Source of the DNA: Tsukamurella sputi
GTDB taxonomy: Bacteria; Actinomycetota; Actinomycetes; Mycobacteriales; Mycobacteriaceae
DNA length: 64,000 nt
NCBI RefSeq assembly: GCF_007858445.1
Contig: NZ_VIGV01000001.1
Span: 186,001 to 250,000 of the forward strand
Reading direction: 5' to 3'
In this document: positions 46,846 to 57,291 of the stretch, piece by piece
How the letters are laid out: each line of letters starts with the position of its first letter
Numbering within the stretch: the first letter of the stretch is position 1
The notes under the pieces: generated by a model
Database searches by the model: none
What the model was told of the DNA's origin: nothing
Seen by the model: the letters and a program-made list of their open reading frames with translations, nothing else
Program-made: the position numbers and the translations under genes

Positions 46846-48810
46846 GTGTGTGGCCTCCTGGGATTCCTGTCTTCAGATCAGCGCGCGGGCGACGTCGTCG
46901 ACGCGGTGACCGCCGCCGGCCGGTGCATGCGGCACCGCGGCCCGGACGAGTTCGGCCGCTCCTGGCACGACGAGGACCTGGCGCTCAGCTTCAACCGCCT
47001 CGCCTTCATCGACATCGAGCACGCCCATCAGCCGCTGCGCTGGGGGCCGCCGGAGAACCCGGACCGGTACGCGCTCACCTTCAACGGCGAGATCTACAAC
47101 TACCTCGAGCTGCGCACGCGCCTCACCGAGGAGTTCGGCGTCGAGTTCCGCACCGAGGGCGACGGCGAGCCGATCGTCGCCGGGTTCCACCACTGGGGCA
47201 TCGACGGTGTGCTCGCGCAGTTGCGCGGCATGTTCGCCTTCGCGCTGTGGGACACGGAGAAGCGCGAGCTGACCCTGGCCCGCGATCCGTTCGGCATCAA
47301 GCCCCTCTACGTGGCGACCGGTTCCCGGGGCACCGTCTTCTCCAGTGAGAAGAAGTCCGTGCTCGCGCTGGCCGACGAGGCCGGACTGCAGCCGGGTCTG
47401 GACGCCCGCGCCGTGCAGCACTACACGGTGCTCCAGTACGTGCCCGAGCCCGAATCCCTGCACCTGGGCATCCGCCGGCTCGAGTCGGGTTGCTACGCCA
47501 CCCTCTCCCCCGGCGACCAGGTCGTCGGCAAGCGCTACTTCGAGCCCCGCTTCCCGGTGAAGCAGGTGACCGGTGGCCTGGAGTCCGCGGAAGCGAAGGC
47601 GATCTACCGGGACATCGCGGACGCCCTGCGTGATTCCGTGAAGATGCACATGCGCGCGGACGTCACCGTCGGATCCTTCCTCTCGGGCGGCATCGACTCG
47701 ACGGCCGTCGCGGCGCTCGCCATCCAGCACAACCCGGATCTGATCACCATCACCACCGGATTCCAGCGCGAGGGCTACAGCGAGGTCGACGTGGCCGCGG
47801 AGTCGGCCGAGGCGATCGGCGCGCGCCACGTCATCAAGACGGTCTCCCCCGAGGAGTTCCGCGACGCGATCCCGGCCATCGTCTGGTACCTGGACGATCC
47901 GGTGGCCGATCCGTCGCTCGTCCCCCTGTACTACCTGGCCAAGGAGGCCCGCAAGCACGTCAAGGTGGTGCTGTCGGGCGAGGGCGCGGACGAGCTGTTC
48001 GGTGGCTACACCATCTACAAGGAGCCGCTCTCGCTCGCGCCCTTCGACAGGCTGCCCGCCTGGGCCCGGCGCACCGCCGGGAAGGTCGGCGACCGCATGC
48101 CCGAGGGCAAGCGTGGCAAGTCCCTGCTGCAGCGCGGCTCGCTGCCGCTCGAGGAGCGCTACTACGGCAACGCCCGCTCGTTCAACGACGCGCAGCTGCG
48201 CTCGGTGCTGCCCGGCTTCCGCGAGGACTGGACGCACACCGACGTCACCGCGCCGATCTACGCGAAGACGCAGGGCTGGGGCCCCGTCGAGCGGATGCAG
48301 CATCTGGACCAGTTCACCTGGCTCCGCGGCGACATCCTGGTCAAGGCCGACAAGATGACGATGGCCAATTCGCTCGAGCTGCGCGTGCCCTTCCTCGACA
48401 AGGAGGTCTTCCGCGTGGCGGAGAGCATCCCCGCCTCGCTGAAGCTGGCCGGGGGAACCTCGAAGTACGCGCTGCGACGCGCGCTCGAGGAGATCATCCC
48501 GCCGCACGTGCTGCACCGGAAGAAGCTCGGCTTCCCCGTGCCGCTGCGCCACTGGCTGGCCGGCCCGGAGCTCTACGACTGGGCACGGCAGACCATCGAG
48601 CAGTCGCAGACCGACGAGTGGATCGACCGGCGCGCGGTGCTCGCCATGCTCGACCAGCACAAGGCGAAGGCCCCCGAGGGCTGGCCGGGCGGCACCGATC
48701 ATTCCCGACGGATCTGGACCGTCCTGGTGTTCATGGTCTGGCACGGCATCTTCGTCGAGGACCGCATCCACCCCGCCATCGAGGAGCCCGTCTACCCGGT
48801 GCGCCTGTAG
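46846..48810 (+). CDS. asnB: asparagine synthase, glutamine-hydrolysing
   Basis: 654 residues. The N-terminal glutaminase domain starts with the nucleophile Cys (C2 after the initiator; CGLLGFLSS), followed by RHRGPDE and FNGEIYNYLELR. The synthetase domain has the PPi loop SGGIDSTAVAALA (from S280). It makes asparagine, or amidates a related carboxylate, using ATP and glutamine. In M. tuberculosis the same locus (Rv2201) is annotated asnB, while a homologue in related bacteria amidates mDAP in peptidoglycan (LtsA). Given the wall-rich context, that role should be considered. GTG 46846 is fixed by the need for Cys at position 2. Confidence 0.9.
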   Translation: MCGLLGFLSSDQRAGDVVDAVTAAGRCMRHRGPDEFGRSWHDEDLALSFNRLAFIDIEHAHQPLRWGPPENPDRYALTFNGEIYNYLELRTRLTEEFGVEFRTEGDGEPIVAGFHHWGIDGVLAQLRGMFAFALWDTEKRELTLARDPFGIKPLYVATGSRGTVFSSEKKSVLALADEAGLQPGLDARAVQHYTVLQYVPEPESLHLGIRRLESGCYATLSPGDQVVGKRYFEPRFPVKQVTGGLESAEAKAIYRDIADALRDSVKMHMRADVTVGSFLSGGIDSTAVAALAIQHNPDLITITTGFQREGYSEVDVAAESAEAIGARHVIKTVSPEEFRDAIPAIVWYLDDPVADPSLVPLYYLAKEARKHVKVVLSGEGADELFGGYTIYKEPLSLAPFDRLPAWARRTAGKVGDRMPEGKRGKSLLQRGSLPLEERYYGNARSFNDAQLRSVLPGFREDWTHTDVTAPIYAKTQGWGPVERMQHLDQFTWLRGDILVKADKMTMANSLELRVPFLDKEVFRVAESIPASLKLAGGTSKYALRRALEEIIPPHVLHRKKLGFPVPLRHWLAGPELYDWARQTIEQSQTDEWIDRRAVLAMLDQHKAKAPEGWPGGTDHSRRIWTVLVFMVWHGIFVEDRIHPAIEEPVYPVRL

Positions 48811-48811
48811 C

Positions 48812-49468
48812 TCAGCGCAACAGGATGATCCACATCGCGGCGTAGTGACACAGCGCCGCGATCACGGTGGCGGCGTGGAAGAACTCGTGGTGCCCGAAGA
48901 CGCCCGGCCAGGGGTTCGGCCAGCGGGTGGCGTAGAGCACCGCTCCCCCGCTGTACAGCACGCCTCCGATCGCGAGCAGGATCGCGGCGGCGACGCCGGC
49001 GCCGTGCACCAGATCACCGGCGACCGCGACGACCACCCAGCCGAGCGCGATGTAGAGGGGGACGCCCACCCAGCGGGGTGCGTGCGGCCACAGCAGCTTG
49101 AGCGCGACACCGGCCAGCGCCCCGCCCCAGACGACGGCGAGCACCCATCGCGCGACCGACGAGGGAAGTGCGATCACCGCGATCGGCGTGTAGCTGCCCG
49201 CGATGAAGACGAAGATCATGCAGTGATCGGCACGTTTCATCCAGATCCGCTGCGCATCGGTCCACCGACCGCGGTGATAGGCGGCACTGACGCCGAAGAC
49301 GCCGAACACGGTGACCGCGTACACCAGCAGCGCGAACCCCGCGGCCGCGGAGTGCAGCAAGCCCGCCACCACGAGCGGGATGCCCAGCAGCACCGCGCCG
49401 AGCGCTCCGAACTGGTGGATCACGCCCCGCAGTCGCGGCTTGACCTCAGGAACCCCGGCGACCGTCAT
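48812..49468 (-). CDS. hemolysin III / TrhA family membrane protein (PAQR-like)
   Basis: 218 residues with seven membrane helices. Conserved metal-site residues of the PAQR/HlyIII fold are visible: SAAYHRGRW with the first His and HHEFFHAATVIAALCHY with the paired C-terminal His residues. Bacterial TrhA proteins influence membrane fluidity and energetics; a haemolytic function is not implied. TATCGT (49481-49476) lies 7 nt before ATG 49468, within a 20-bp palindrome that looks like an operator. Its stop is one base from the asnB stop. Confidence 0.87.
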   Translation of the reverse strand: MTVAGVPEVKPRLRGVIHQFGALGAVLLGIPLVVAGLLHSAAAGFALLVYAVTVFGVFGVSAAYHRGRWTDAQRIWMKRADHCMIFVFIAGSYTPIAVIALPSSVARWVLAVVWGGALAGVALKLLWPHAPRWVGVPLYIALGWVVVAVAGDLVHGAGVAAAILLAIGGVLYSGGAVLYATRWPNPWPGVFGHHEFFHAATVIAALCHYAAMWIILLR

Positions 49469-49470
49469 GC

Positions 49471-49490
49471 AACCTACGATACCGTAGGTT
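49471..49490. promoter_or_regulatory. operator-like palindrome over the trhA-like promoter
   Basis: AACCTACG-ATAC-CGTAGGTT is a perfect 8-bp inverted repeat with a 4-bp spacer. It covers the proposed -10 TATCGT and ends 2 bp before the start codon, an ideal place for repression. The form is like TetR-family operators. No TetR gene is in the window, so the regulator would act in trans. Confidence 0.6.
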
Positions 49491-49515
49491 ACTCGTCGGT
49501 AATCAGGAATGTGAC

Positions 49516-50538
<1,023 letters not shown>

Positions 50539-50579
50539 TCAGCCTACCCGCGAGAGGGTTCTGCGCGACGCTCAGGGCG

Positions 50580-50927
50580 TCAGTTGAACGAGTCGCCGCA
50601 GGCGCAGGAGCCCGTGGCATTGGGGTTATCGATGGTGAAACCCTGCTTCTCGATCGTGTCGACGAAGTCGATCTTCGCGCCGATCAGGAACGGAACGCTC
50701 ATACGGTCGACGGACAGGTTCACGCCACCGAACTCGGAGACGACGTCACCGTCGAGAGTGCGATCGTCGAAGTAGAGCTGGTACCGCAGGCCGGCACATC
50801 CGCCCGGCTGCACCTCGATGCGCAGCGACAGGTCGTCGCGACCCTCCTGCTCCAGCAGCGCCTTCGCCTTCGAGGCGGCCGCATCGGTCAGCACCACACC
50901 GGTGGTCTCGGTCTCAGCAGTAGTCAT
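50580..50927 (-). CDS. erpA: iron-sulfur cluster insertion protein (ErpA/HesB/IscA)
   Basis: 115 residues. Three conserved Cys are present: C44 in PGGCAGLRYQLYFDD and C108, C110 in TGSCACGDSF. A-type carriers receive Fe-S clusters and hand them to apo-proteins; respiratory Rieske and other Fe-S enzymes are plausible clients. GAGGAGA lies 5 nt before the ATG. Synteny matches Rv2204c. Divergent from the DUF3043 gene by 122 bp. Confidence 0.93.
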   Translation of the reverse strand: MTTAETETTGVVLTDAAASKAKALLEQEGRDDLSLRIEVQPGGCAGLRYQLYFDDRTLDGDVVSEFGGVNLSVDRMSVPFLIGAKIDFVDTIEKQGFTIDNPNATGSCACGDSFN

Positions 50928-51049
50928 AGGTTCTCCTCACACACGCGCGTCGGTGTCTGCTTCAACGGTACTCCCCCGTCGCGCATTCCCGGGAGTCCCG
51001 GTCCACCCGCGTCGTCGCGCACCCGGCGCGATCGAATACCCTGGACGAC

Positions 51050-51736
51050 GTGAAACTCCCCTGGCAGAAGGCCGACGATTCGACCTCCGATGCGCCGGAC
51101 TCCACGGCCGCCGATACCGCCGACGAGGCCGCGACGACGTCGCTCGCGAAGCCCACGCAGACCCCGGGCAAGGGCCGGCCCACGCCCAGCCGTCGCGAGG
51201 CCCAGGGCCGCAAGCGCGGCCCCGTCACCCCCGCTCCGATGACGCGGGCCGAGGCGCGCGCCCGCAAGAAGGAACTGCGCAACTCCATGAGCAAGGAGGA
51301 GCGCAAGGCGGCCGCCGCCGAACGGCGCACGCAGGCGAACGAGCGCCGCGAGCTCATGATGCAGGGCGACGAGCGCTACCTTCCCGCCCGTGACCAGGGC
51401 CCGGTGAAGGCCTACGTGCGCGACCTGGTCGATGCGAAGCGCCACGTCTCCACCATGTTCATTCCGCTCGCCGTCGCGGTGATGGTGTTCATGTTCGTCA
51501 CCGTCAACATGCCGCAGCTGGCGGGCGTACCCATGCTGCTCCTGCTGGTCATGATCGCCGTGATGGCGATCGAGGGGATCCTCACCGGCCGCCGCGTCAA
51601 CAACCGCGTCCGCGAGCGCTGGCCCGACACCACCGAGACCGGCTTCCGCCTCGGCTGGTACGCCTTCATGCGCACCACCCAGCTGCGCCGCATGCGGATC
51701 CCGCGGCCGCGGGTCAAGCCCGGCGACGCGGTCTAG
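51050..51736 (+). CDS. DUF3043 membrane protein (Rv2206-like)
   Basis: 228 residues. A long charged, probably disordered N-terminal part (1-130, rich in Arg, Lys, Glu and Ala) precedes two membrane helices (about 143-160 and 163-182) and a basic tail (RRMRIPRPRVKPGDAV). The motif ARARKKELRNSMSKEERKAAAAERR and DGP-type VKAYVRDLVDAKRHVSTMFIPLAV are family features. Function unknown in any organism I know. TACCCT (51037-51042) lies 7 nt before the GTG start, a leaderless arrangement. CobUT starts 3 nt after the stop. Confidence 0.85.
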   Translation: MKLPWQKADDSTSDAPDSTAADTADEAATTSLAKPTQTPGKGRPTPSRREAQGRKRGPVTPAPMTRAEARARKKELRNSMSKEERKAAAAERRTQANERRELMMQGDERYLPARDQGPVKAYVRDLVDAKRHVSTMFIPLAVAVMVFMFVTVNMPQLAGVPMLLLLVMIAVMAIEGILTGRRVNNRVRERWPDTTETGFRLGWYAFMRTTQLRRMRIPRPRVKPGDAV

Positions 51737-51739
51737 CCC

Positions 51740-53410
51740 GTGGCGCTCACCCTCGTTCTGGGCGGGGTCCGCTCCGGGAAGTCCGCCCGCGCGGAACAGC
51801 TGATCGCCGGTGCCGGCCCCCTGGTCCGGTACGTCGCCACGGCACCCCGGCCCGACGGCGACCCCGACCTCGCCGCGCGCGTCGCCGCGCATCGCGATCG
51901 CCGCCCCACGTCGTGGTCGACCGTCGAGACGCAGGATCTGCGCGCGGTCCTGTCCGAGGGCTCGGCCCCGACGTTGGTCGACGACCTCGGCGGCTGGCTC
52001 GCCGCCCGTCTGGACGCGGCGGGGTGGGAGACCCCCGAGAGCGTGACCCCCGACCTCGACGGTCTCGTCGCCGCGGCGGCCGCCTACGCGGGCGAGCTCG
52101 TGCTCGTCAGCCCGGAGGTGGGCCTGTCGATCGTTCCCGCGACGCACGCGGGCCGCGTCTTCCAGGACCTGTTGGGCTCGCTCAACGCACGGCTCGCGGC
52201 GATCGCGGACCGGGTCGAGCTCGTCGTCGCGGGGATCCCCGTCCTGCTCGACGGTGCGCCCCTCCCGGGCACGGCCGCCCCCGCTTCCGCCCCGGCGAGC
52301 CTGGTCAAGGAGGTGCCCGACGTTCCCCCGGCACCCCCGATCGTGCTCCCGCCGTTCGAGCCGGGCGCCGACCCGCTGGCCTTCCCGCAGCTCTCCCCAC
52401 CCGACCCCTTCGTCGCCCGCGCGGCCCGCGACCGACAGCTCGAGCTGACCAAGCCGGCCGGCTCGCTGGGCCGGATGGAGCAGCTCGGCGAGTGGGTCGC
52501 GGCGTGCCAGGGCGTGTGTCCTCCGCGGCAGTTCGAGCGTGCGCGGATCGTCGTCTTCGCCGGTGACCACGGCGTCGCATCGGGCGGCGTCTCGGCGTAC
52601 CCCCCGGAGGTCACGGCGCAGATGGTCGCGAACTTCGCGGCCGGGGGCGCAGCGATCAACGTGCTGGCCGCGCAGGCCGGGGCGTCGGTCCGCATCGAGG
52701 ACATCGCCGTCGCGGGTGACACCCGCGAGGAGCTGAGCCGCAACAAGATCCGCCGTTCGTCGGGCGACATCGCGACCACCGACGCGATGTCCGACGAGGA
52801 GACGATCGCCGCGATCGCGGCCGGCCGCCGCATCGCCGACGAGGAGGTCGACTCCGGCGCGGACCTGCTCATCGTCGGCGACATGGGCATCGGCAACACC
52901 ACCCCCGCGGCCGTCCTGGTCGGCGCGCTCACGGAGACCGAGCCGGTGCTCGTGGTGGGCCGCGGCACCGGTATCGACGACAACGCCTGGATGCGCAAGG
53001 CGGCCGCCGTCCGTGACGCCATGTATCGGGCGCGCCCGCACACCGGCAACCCGAAGGCGCTCTTGCGCACCGTCGCCGGGGCCGACCTGGCGGCGATGGC
53101 CGGCTTCCTGGCGCAGGCCGCGGTGCGGCGCACGCCGGTGATCCTCGACGGCGTCGTCGTGACGGCCGCGGCCCTGGTGGCCAACGACCTCGCCCCGGGT
53201 GCGGTCGGCTGGTGGGTCGCCGGGCACCGCAGTCCGGAGCCCGCCCACTCCCTCGCGCTGAGGCGCCTCGACCTCGAGCCGCTGTTGGACCTGGGCCTGC
53301 GTCTCGGCGAGGGCAGCGGCGCCGCCCTCGCGCTCCCGCTGGTCCGGTCGGCCGTCGCCGTGCTCGGCGAGATGGCCACGTTCGAATCCGCCGGGGTGTC
53401 GCAGGTGTGA
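51740..53410 (+). CDS. CobU-CobT fusion: adenosylcobinamide kinase/guanylyltransferase plus DMB phosphoribosyltransferase
   Basis: 556 residues. Residues 1-172 form CobU: P-loop [12 protein letters not shown] (8-19) and the GMP-acceptor region with His in [13 protein letters not shown] Pro/Ala-rich linker (about 172-210) follows. Residues 211-556 form Cob[51 protein letters not shown] and the C-terminal [13 protein letters not shown]. Together they activate cobinamide to its GDP form and make alpha-ribazole phosphate, the two inputs for CobS encoded next. Start GTG 3 nt after the previous stop. In M. tuberculosis the two are separate genes. Confidence 0.92.
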   Translation: MALTLVLGGVRSGKSARAEQLIAGAGPLVRYVATAPRPDGDPDLAARVAAHRDRRPTSWSTVETQDLRAVLSEGSAPTLVDDLGGWLAARLDAAGWETPESVTPDLDGLVAAAAAYAGELVLVSPEVGLSIVPATHAGRVFQDLLGSLNARLAAIADRVELVVAGIPVLLDGAPLPGTAAPASAPASLVKEVPDVPPAPPIVLPPFEPGADPLAFPQLSPPDPFVARAARDRQLELTKPAGSLGRMEQLGEWVAACQGVCPPRQFERARIVVFAGDHGVASGGVSAYPPEVTAQMVANFAAGGAAINVLAAQAGASVRIEDIAVAGDTREELSRNKIRRSSGDIATTDAMSDEETIAAIAAGRRIADEEVDSGADLLIVGDMGIGNTTPAAVLVGALTETEPVLVVGRGTGIDDNAWMRKAAAVRDAMYRARPHTGNPKALLRTVAGADLAAMAGFLAQAAVRRTPVILDGVVVTAAALVANDLAPGAVGWWVAGHRSPEPAHSLALRRLDLEPLLDLGLRLGEGSGAALALPLVRSAVAVLGEMATFESAGVSQV

Positions 53411-54162
53411 AGCACCTGGTCGCGACCGTCGCCTGGATGACGGTGCTGCCCGTGCCCGGCTCACTGCAGCCGAGCCCGGTCACCCGGGCCGACGGTGCGC
53501 GCATCATCGCCCTCGTGCCCCTCGCAGGCGCGCTCGTCGGCGCACTGGTCGGCGCGGTGGCGTGGTCGGCGCACGCCGCAGGATTACCGACGGTGCTCGT
53601 CGGCGCGCTCGCCGTCGGTGCCGCGGCGCTGCTGACGCGCGGCATGCACCTGGACGGCTTCGCGGACTGCGTGGACGGCCTCGGTAGCTACGGGCCGCCC
53701 GAGCGCGCGCGGGAGATCATGCGCCAGGGCACCGTCGGTCCGTTCGGCGCGGCCGCGCTCGTACTCCTGCTCATCGCGGAGTCCGCGGCCATCGGCGGTC
53801 TCGCGGACCGCGGTGCGTGGCTCGCGATCGGGCTCGCGGTGGGCGCGTCCCGGGTGGCGGCCGTCCTCGGGTGCCGACGGGGCTGGTCACCGTCGAACCC
53901 CGACGGCTTCGGCGCGCTGACGGCCGGCACCCAGGGACCGATCCCGCAGGCCGTGTGGGCGATACTCTCGCTCGCCGTGGCGGTTCCGGCCGTACCCGGG
54001 CTCCCCTGGCAGGGCCCGCTGGCGGTCGCCGTCGCGCTCCTCCTCGCCACCCTGACGATGCGCCACTGCGTGCGCCGATTCGGCGGGGTGAGCGGCGACG
54101 TCCTGGGCTTCGGCATCGAGATCTCCACCGTCGTCGCCCTGATCGGCGTCTGCGTCTCCTGA
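53407..54162 (+). CDS. cobS: adenosylcobinamide-GDP ribazoletransferase (cobalamin synthase)
   Basis: 251 residues, polytopic membrane protein with about six to seven helices. The diagnostic motif is [15 protein letters not shown], and the C-terminal [17 protein letters not shown] completes the family pattern. It joins adenosylcobinamide-GDP to alpha-ribazole (5'-phosphate) to finish the nucleotide loop of cobalamin. GTG 53407 overlaps the cobUT stop as GTGA, so translation is coupled. Precursor genes for the corrin ring are not in the window. Confidence 0.94.
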   Translation: MKHLVATVAWMTVLPVPGSLQPSPVTRADGARIIALVPLAGALVGALVGAVAWSAHAAGLPTVLVGALAVGAAALLTRGMHLDGFADCVDGLGSYGPPERAREIMRQGTVGPFGAAALVLLLIAESAAIGGLADRGAWLAIGLAVGASRVAAVLGCRRGWSPSNPDGFGALTAGTQGPIPQAVWAILSLAVAVPAVPGLPWQGPLAVAVALLLATLTMRHCVRRFGGVSGDVLGFGIEISTVVALIGVCVS

Positions 54163-54233
54163 ATCCTGCTCCGGACGTCCTGCGACTACCGCGGCCCAAG
54201 CGCCCGCCAAGGTCGCTCTCGCAGACTCGCCGC

Positions 54234-54668
54234 ATGACCTACGACGATGCCGAATGGCACTCCGACACCATCGCCGAGTCGGACCTGCCCGAGGAGGCGG
54301 GGAGCACGCACATCGGGATGTATTACGCCTGGGCGCGGGCCCGGGAACTGGTCACCGGAACGCATCTGGAGCACGGCGTCGACGGCCAGGTGCCCGACGG
54401 CACGCTGCACCTGCTCGACGAGCGCGCCATGACGCCGGGCGCCTACGCGGAAACACACCTCGCAGGTCAGCTGGACGTGAGCGCCTTCACGCCGGAGGGC
54501 CAGGCGTTCACCGACTCCGCGTACGAGGCCTACCTGGGCGCCTACGGGCGGATCCCCGCGGTCGCATCGGCCGCGAACATGTACGCCGCGCCCGACACCT
54601 GGTTGCTCTACAACGCGGTCGAGCCGGTGCTCGACGAGTTGGACGCGCTGTGGCGGGCTCGCCGCTAG
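54234..54668 (+). CDS. DUF7832-like protein
   Basis: 144 residues, acidic and soluble. YDDAEWHS near the N-terminus and EEAGSTHIGMYYAWARARELV resemble the pattern D-x-A-x-W-H ... THIGM-x-x-AWA of DUF7832-type proteins, often found near toxin-immunity loci in other genomes. Here no toxin is nearby. ATG 54234 used. The last 40 residues (WLLYNAVEPVLDELDALWRARR) form a helix. Function unknown. Confidence 0.65.
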   Translation: MTYDDAEWHSDTIAESDLPEEAGSTHIGMYYAWARARELVTGTHLEHGVDGQVPDGTLHLLDERAMTPGAYAETHLAGQLDVSAFTPEGQAFTDSAYEAYLGAYGRIPAVASAANMYAAPDTWLLYNAVEPVLDELDALWRARR

Positions 54669-54727
54669 CCGAAACAGGTGCCACCAGGGACTCGACAACG
54701 GGCGTTGTCGGGGGTAGGAACAGTGGT

Positions 54728-55942
54728 GTGACCACTCTCGATTCCCCGCGATCGATCCCCGCGCGGCACCCCGCACGCCCGCGCAGAGTGCCGCCGGGCA
54801 TCCGGATGGTGAGCATGGCCCTGCGCCTCCCGGAGCCCACCGAGGCCGAGTTCCGCCGGTTCGGCGAGCTGCTCACCGTCGGGGACGCTCCGATGGACGA
54901 GCTCGTCGACTGGATCTACGAGGACCGGGACATCCGCAAGCCGATGTTCGACCGGGCCCTGAACGAGGGCATCGCGTCGGTACCCGAGGCACCGTCGCAG
55001 CTCCGGGAGTTCTTCGAGGACATGGAGACCGCCCCGGATTGGGTGGACTGGGACCAGATCCTCCTGGGCGGGCAGCTCATGCGCAGCGGCGGCGCCGACG
55101 GCTTCTCCATCGCGCGCGATGTGGCCCTGATGGGCGGCTACCTCTTCTCGGGCTTCAATCAGACGCTGTTGCGCACCGGTGCGCTCGAGAAGGGCTCGAA
55201 CAAGCGGTTCGCGGAGACCTCGCAGTGGGCGCTCGACGTGATCGTGCCGGACGGTCTGCGGCCGGGCGGCGCGGGGTACCGCTCCACGCTGCACGTCCGG
55301 TTCATCCACTCGATGGTGCGCCGGCACGTGACAGCACTTCCCGACTGGGACGCGGAGACCTACGGCCTGCCGATCAACCAGACCGACATGGCGGCGACGC
55401 TCGTCGGCGCACTGATCGCGCCCGTTGCCACGGGGACCGGGATCGGCATGGTCGCGAGCCCCCGGGAGTACGAGGCGGCAGCGCACCTGACGCGATACGT
55501 CGGCCGCCTGATGGGCGTGCACGACGACTTCCTGCCGCACAGCTTCCGCGACAGCCTGCGCATCCTGTTCCAGACCTCGCGCGCCCTCTCGACGCCCGAC
55601 GAGACCAGCCGGGCGCTCGCCCAGCCCATGGCCGACGACCCGATGATCTGGAACTACCGCCACCTGCGCGGACTGCGGCGCCGGATCGCCCGCTCACAGC
55701 ACCTGTCGATCGCCACCGCCTACCTGGGCAGGGCCGCGATGAAGGAGCTGGGCGTCCCGTCGACCCTCCCCTGGTACCCGGCCCTGCGCATCCCGTACCA
55801 CCTCGCCGAGTCGCTGTTCATCCAGCTGACCGGCGGCCGCGAACGCGCCGCCCGCCGCGGCGACGCCAGCCAGGCGAAGTTCATGCGCATGCTGAACGAG
55901 GAGGCCGCCATCGGCCACTCGGCCCAGCACGTCACCGCATAG
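54728..55942 (+). CDS. MpaB/Lcp-family (DUF2236) oxygenase-like protein
   Basis: 404 residues, mostly alpha-helical. The family core is present: DWDQILLGGQLMRSGG, LMGGYLFSGFNQTLLRTGAL, the R-x-x-H region RFIHSMVRRHV, INQTDMAATLVG, and RYVGRLMGVHDDFLP. In latex-clearing protein the equivalent helices bind haem b; MpaB is a membrane oxygenase of mycophenolate synthesis. Several paralogues occur per genome in Mycobacteriales with unknown substrates. GTG 54728 is used; ATG 54808 is a possible shorter start. Followed by two large inverted repeats. Confidence 0.82.
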   Translation: MTTLDSPRSIPARHPARPRRVPPGIRMVSMALRLPEPTEAEFRRFGELLTVGDAPMDELVDWIYEDRDIRKPMFDRALNEGIASVPEAPSQLREFFEDMETAPDWVDWDQILLGGQLMRSGGADGFSIARDVALMGGYLFSGFNQTLLRTGALEKGSNKRFAETSQWALDVIVPDGLRPGGAGYRSTLHVRFIHSMVRRHVTALPDWDAETYGLPINQTDMAATLVGALIAPVATGTGIGMVASPREYEAAAHLTRYVGRLMGVHDDFLPHSFRDSLRILFQTSRALSTPDETSRALAQPMADDPMIWNYRHLRGLRRRIARSQHLSIATAYLGRAAMKELGVPSTLPWYPALRIPYHLAESLFIQLTGGRERAARRGDASQAKFMRMLNEEAAIGHSAQHVTA

Positions 55943-55946
55943 CCCA

Positions 55947-56010
55947 ACATCTTTCCAAGCGTTCTGCGACAGCCGCCACCGATTCCGTCGCAGAACGCTT
56001 CGAAAGATGT
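55947..56010. repeat. long imperfect inverted repeat (24-nt arms)
   Basis: Arms 55947-55970 and 55987-56010 are complementary at 23 of 24 positions with a 16-nt loop. It begins 5 bp after the MpaB-like stop and lies between two convergent genes. The outer ends are AT-richer (ACATCTTT / AAAGATGT), so in either direction the stem is followed by few T residues. A bidirectional terminator or a miniature repeat element. Confidence 0.7.
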
Positions 56011-56047
56011 GTCACAGGGGATGCGTGGAGCGCACCGCCGTGTCGAA

Positions 56048-56087
56048 CGCGAGCGGCCCGCACCGGATCCGGTGCGGGCCGCTCGCG
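56048..56087 (-). terminator. 40-bp perfect palindrome, likely ilvE terminator
   Basis: Bases 56048-56087 form a perfect 40-bp palindrome centred on GGATCC (56065-56070). It lies 13 bp past the ilvE stop, so as RNA it would fold into a very stable stem with a minimal loop. No T tract follows on minus. Confidence 0.65.
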
Positions 56088-56100
56088 TGAGGTCTGGGAC

Positions 56101-57204
56101 TCAGCCCAGCGTCTCCATCCAGCCGTGGGTGTCCGGCACGGTGCCGCGCTGGATACCGGTGAGCGTCTCGCGCAGCGCCATGGTGATCTCGCCGGGCTGG
56201 CCGTCGCCGATCGTGAAGTCCTCCGACGCACCCTTGACCCGGCCGACGGGCGTGATCACGGCGGCGGTGCCGCACGCGAAGACCTCGGTGATGGCGCCGG
56301 ACGCGACGCCCTCCTTCAGCTCGGTGACGGTGAACCGGCGGGCCTCGGTCTCGAAACCGGCGTCGCGCGCCAGCTGTAGCAGCGAGTCACGGGTCACGCC
56401 GGGCAGCAGCGAACCCGTCAGCTCGGGCGTGACGATGCGCGCCGAGGAGCCGGAGCCGAGCACGAAGAACAGGTTCATGCCGCCCATCTCCTCGATCGCC
56501 TCGTGCTCGAGGGCGTCGAGCCACACGACCTGATCGCAGCCCTGCTGCGCGGCCTGGGCCTGCGCGACGAGGGAAGCCGCGTAGTTGCCGCCGCACTTCG
56601 CGAATCCCGTGCCGCCGGGAGCCGCACGCACGTACTCGCGGGAGAGCCACACCGAGACCGGCTTCACGCCGCCCGCGAAGTAGGCGCCGGCGGGCGAGGC
56701 GATCACCAGGAAGCGGTAGCTGTTCGACGGCTTGACCCCGAGGGTCTCCTCGTCCGCGAAGATGAAGGGCCGGAAGTACAGAGCCTCTTCACCACCGGCG
56801 GCGGGCACCCACTCGCCGTCCACGGCCACGAGCTCCTTGAGCGAGTCCACGAAGACGTCCTCGGGCAGCGGCGGGATCGCGAGACGCTCGGCGGAGCGCT
56901 GGAAGCGCGCGGCGTTGGCCTCGGGCCGGAACGTGGCGATGGAACCGTCGGGCTGGCGGTAGGCCTTGAGGCCCTCGAAGATCTCCTGCGCGTAGTGCAG
57001 CACCGACGCGGACGGCTCCATCGGAATGGGCCCGTAGGGCAGCACCTCCGGGGCGTGCCAGCCGTTCGCCTCGTTCCAGCGGAGCGAGACCATGTGGTCG
57101 GTGAAGTACCTGCCGAATCCCGGGTTCGCCAGGATCTCGGAGCGCTCAGCCGCAGAGCGGGGGTGGTCGTTGCGGGTGAGGGTGAAGGCCGTGCCAGTTG
57201 TCAT
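56101..57204 (-). CDS. ilvE: branched-chain amino-acid aminotransferase
   Basis: 367 residues, fold-type IV PLP enzyme that interconverts branched-chain amino and keto acids with glutamate. The Schiff-base Lys is K203 in [45 protein letters not shown] and [13 protein letters not shown] are family hallmarks. It corresponds to Rv2210c. TAGAAT (57218-57213), a near-consensus -10, lies 8 nt before the ATG, suggesting a leaderless mRNA. A 40-bp palindrome follows. Confidence 0.95.
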   Translation of the reverse strand: MTTGTAFTLTRNDHPRSAAERSEILANPGFGRYFTDHMVSLRWNEANGWHAPEVLPYGPIPMEPSASVLHYAQEIFEGLKAYRQPDGSIATFRPEANAARFQRSAERLAIPPLPEDVFVDSLKELVAVDGEWVPAAGGEEALYFRPFIFADEETLGVKPSNSYRFLVIASPAGAYFAGGVKPVSVWLSREYVRAAPGGTGFAKCGGNYAASLVAQAQAAQQGCDQVVWLDALEHEAIEEMGGMNLFFVLGSGSSARIVTPELTGSLLPGVTRDSLLQLARDAGFETEARRFTVTELKEGVASGAITEVFACGTAAVITPVGRVKGASEDFTIGDGQPGEITMALRETLTGIQRGTVPDTHGWMETLG

Positions 57205-57291
57205 GGGAGATGATTCTACGACCCGCGCCCACCCGCGCGGGCCGTACCAATCAGTAGGAACCCCGAGTATTTTTCCGGGACGCCTGCAGAG

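Noticed and set aside
48812-49468. True pore-forming hemolysin
   Set aside because: The seven-helix His-rich fold is PAQR/TrhA-like; the hemolysin name is historical and does not show lytic activity.
51000-51740. Cobalamin riboswitch ahead of the cobUT-cobS genes
   Set aside because: The short spaces before these genes hold no B12-box-like sequence; cobUT starts 3 nt after the previous gene.
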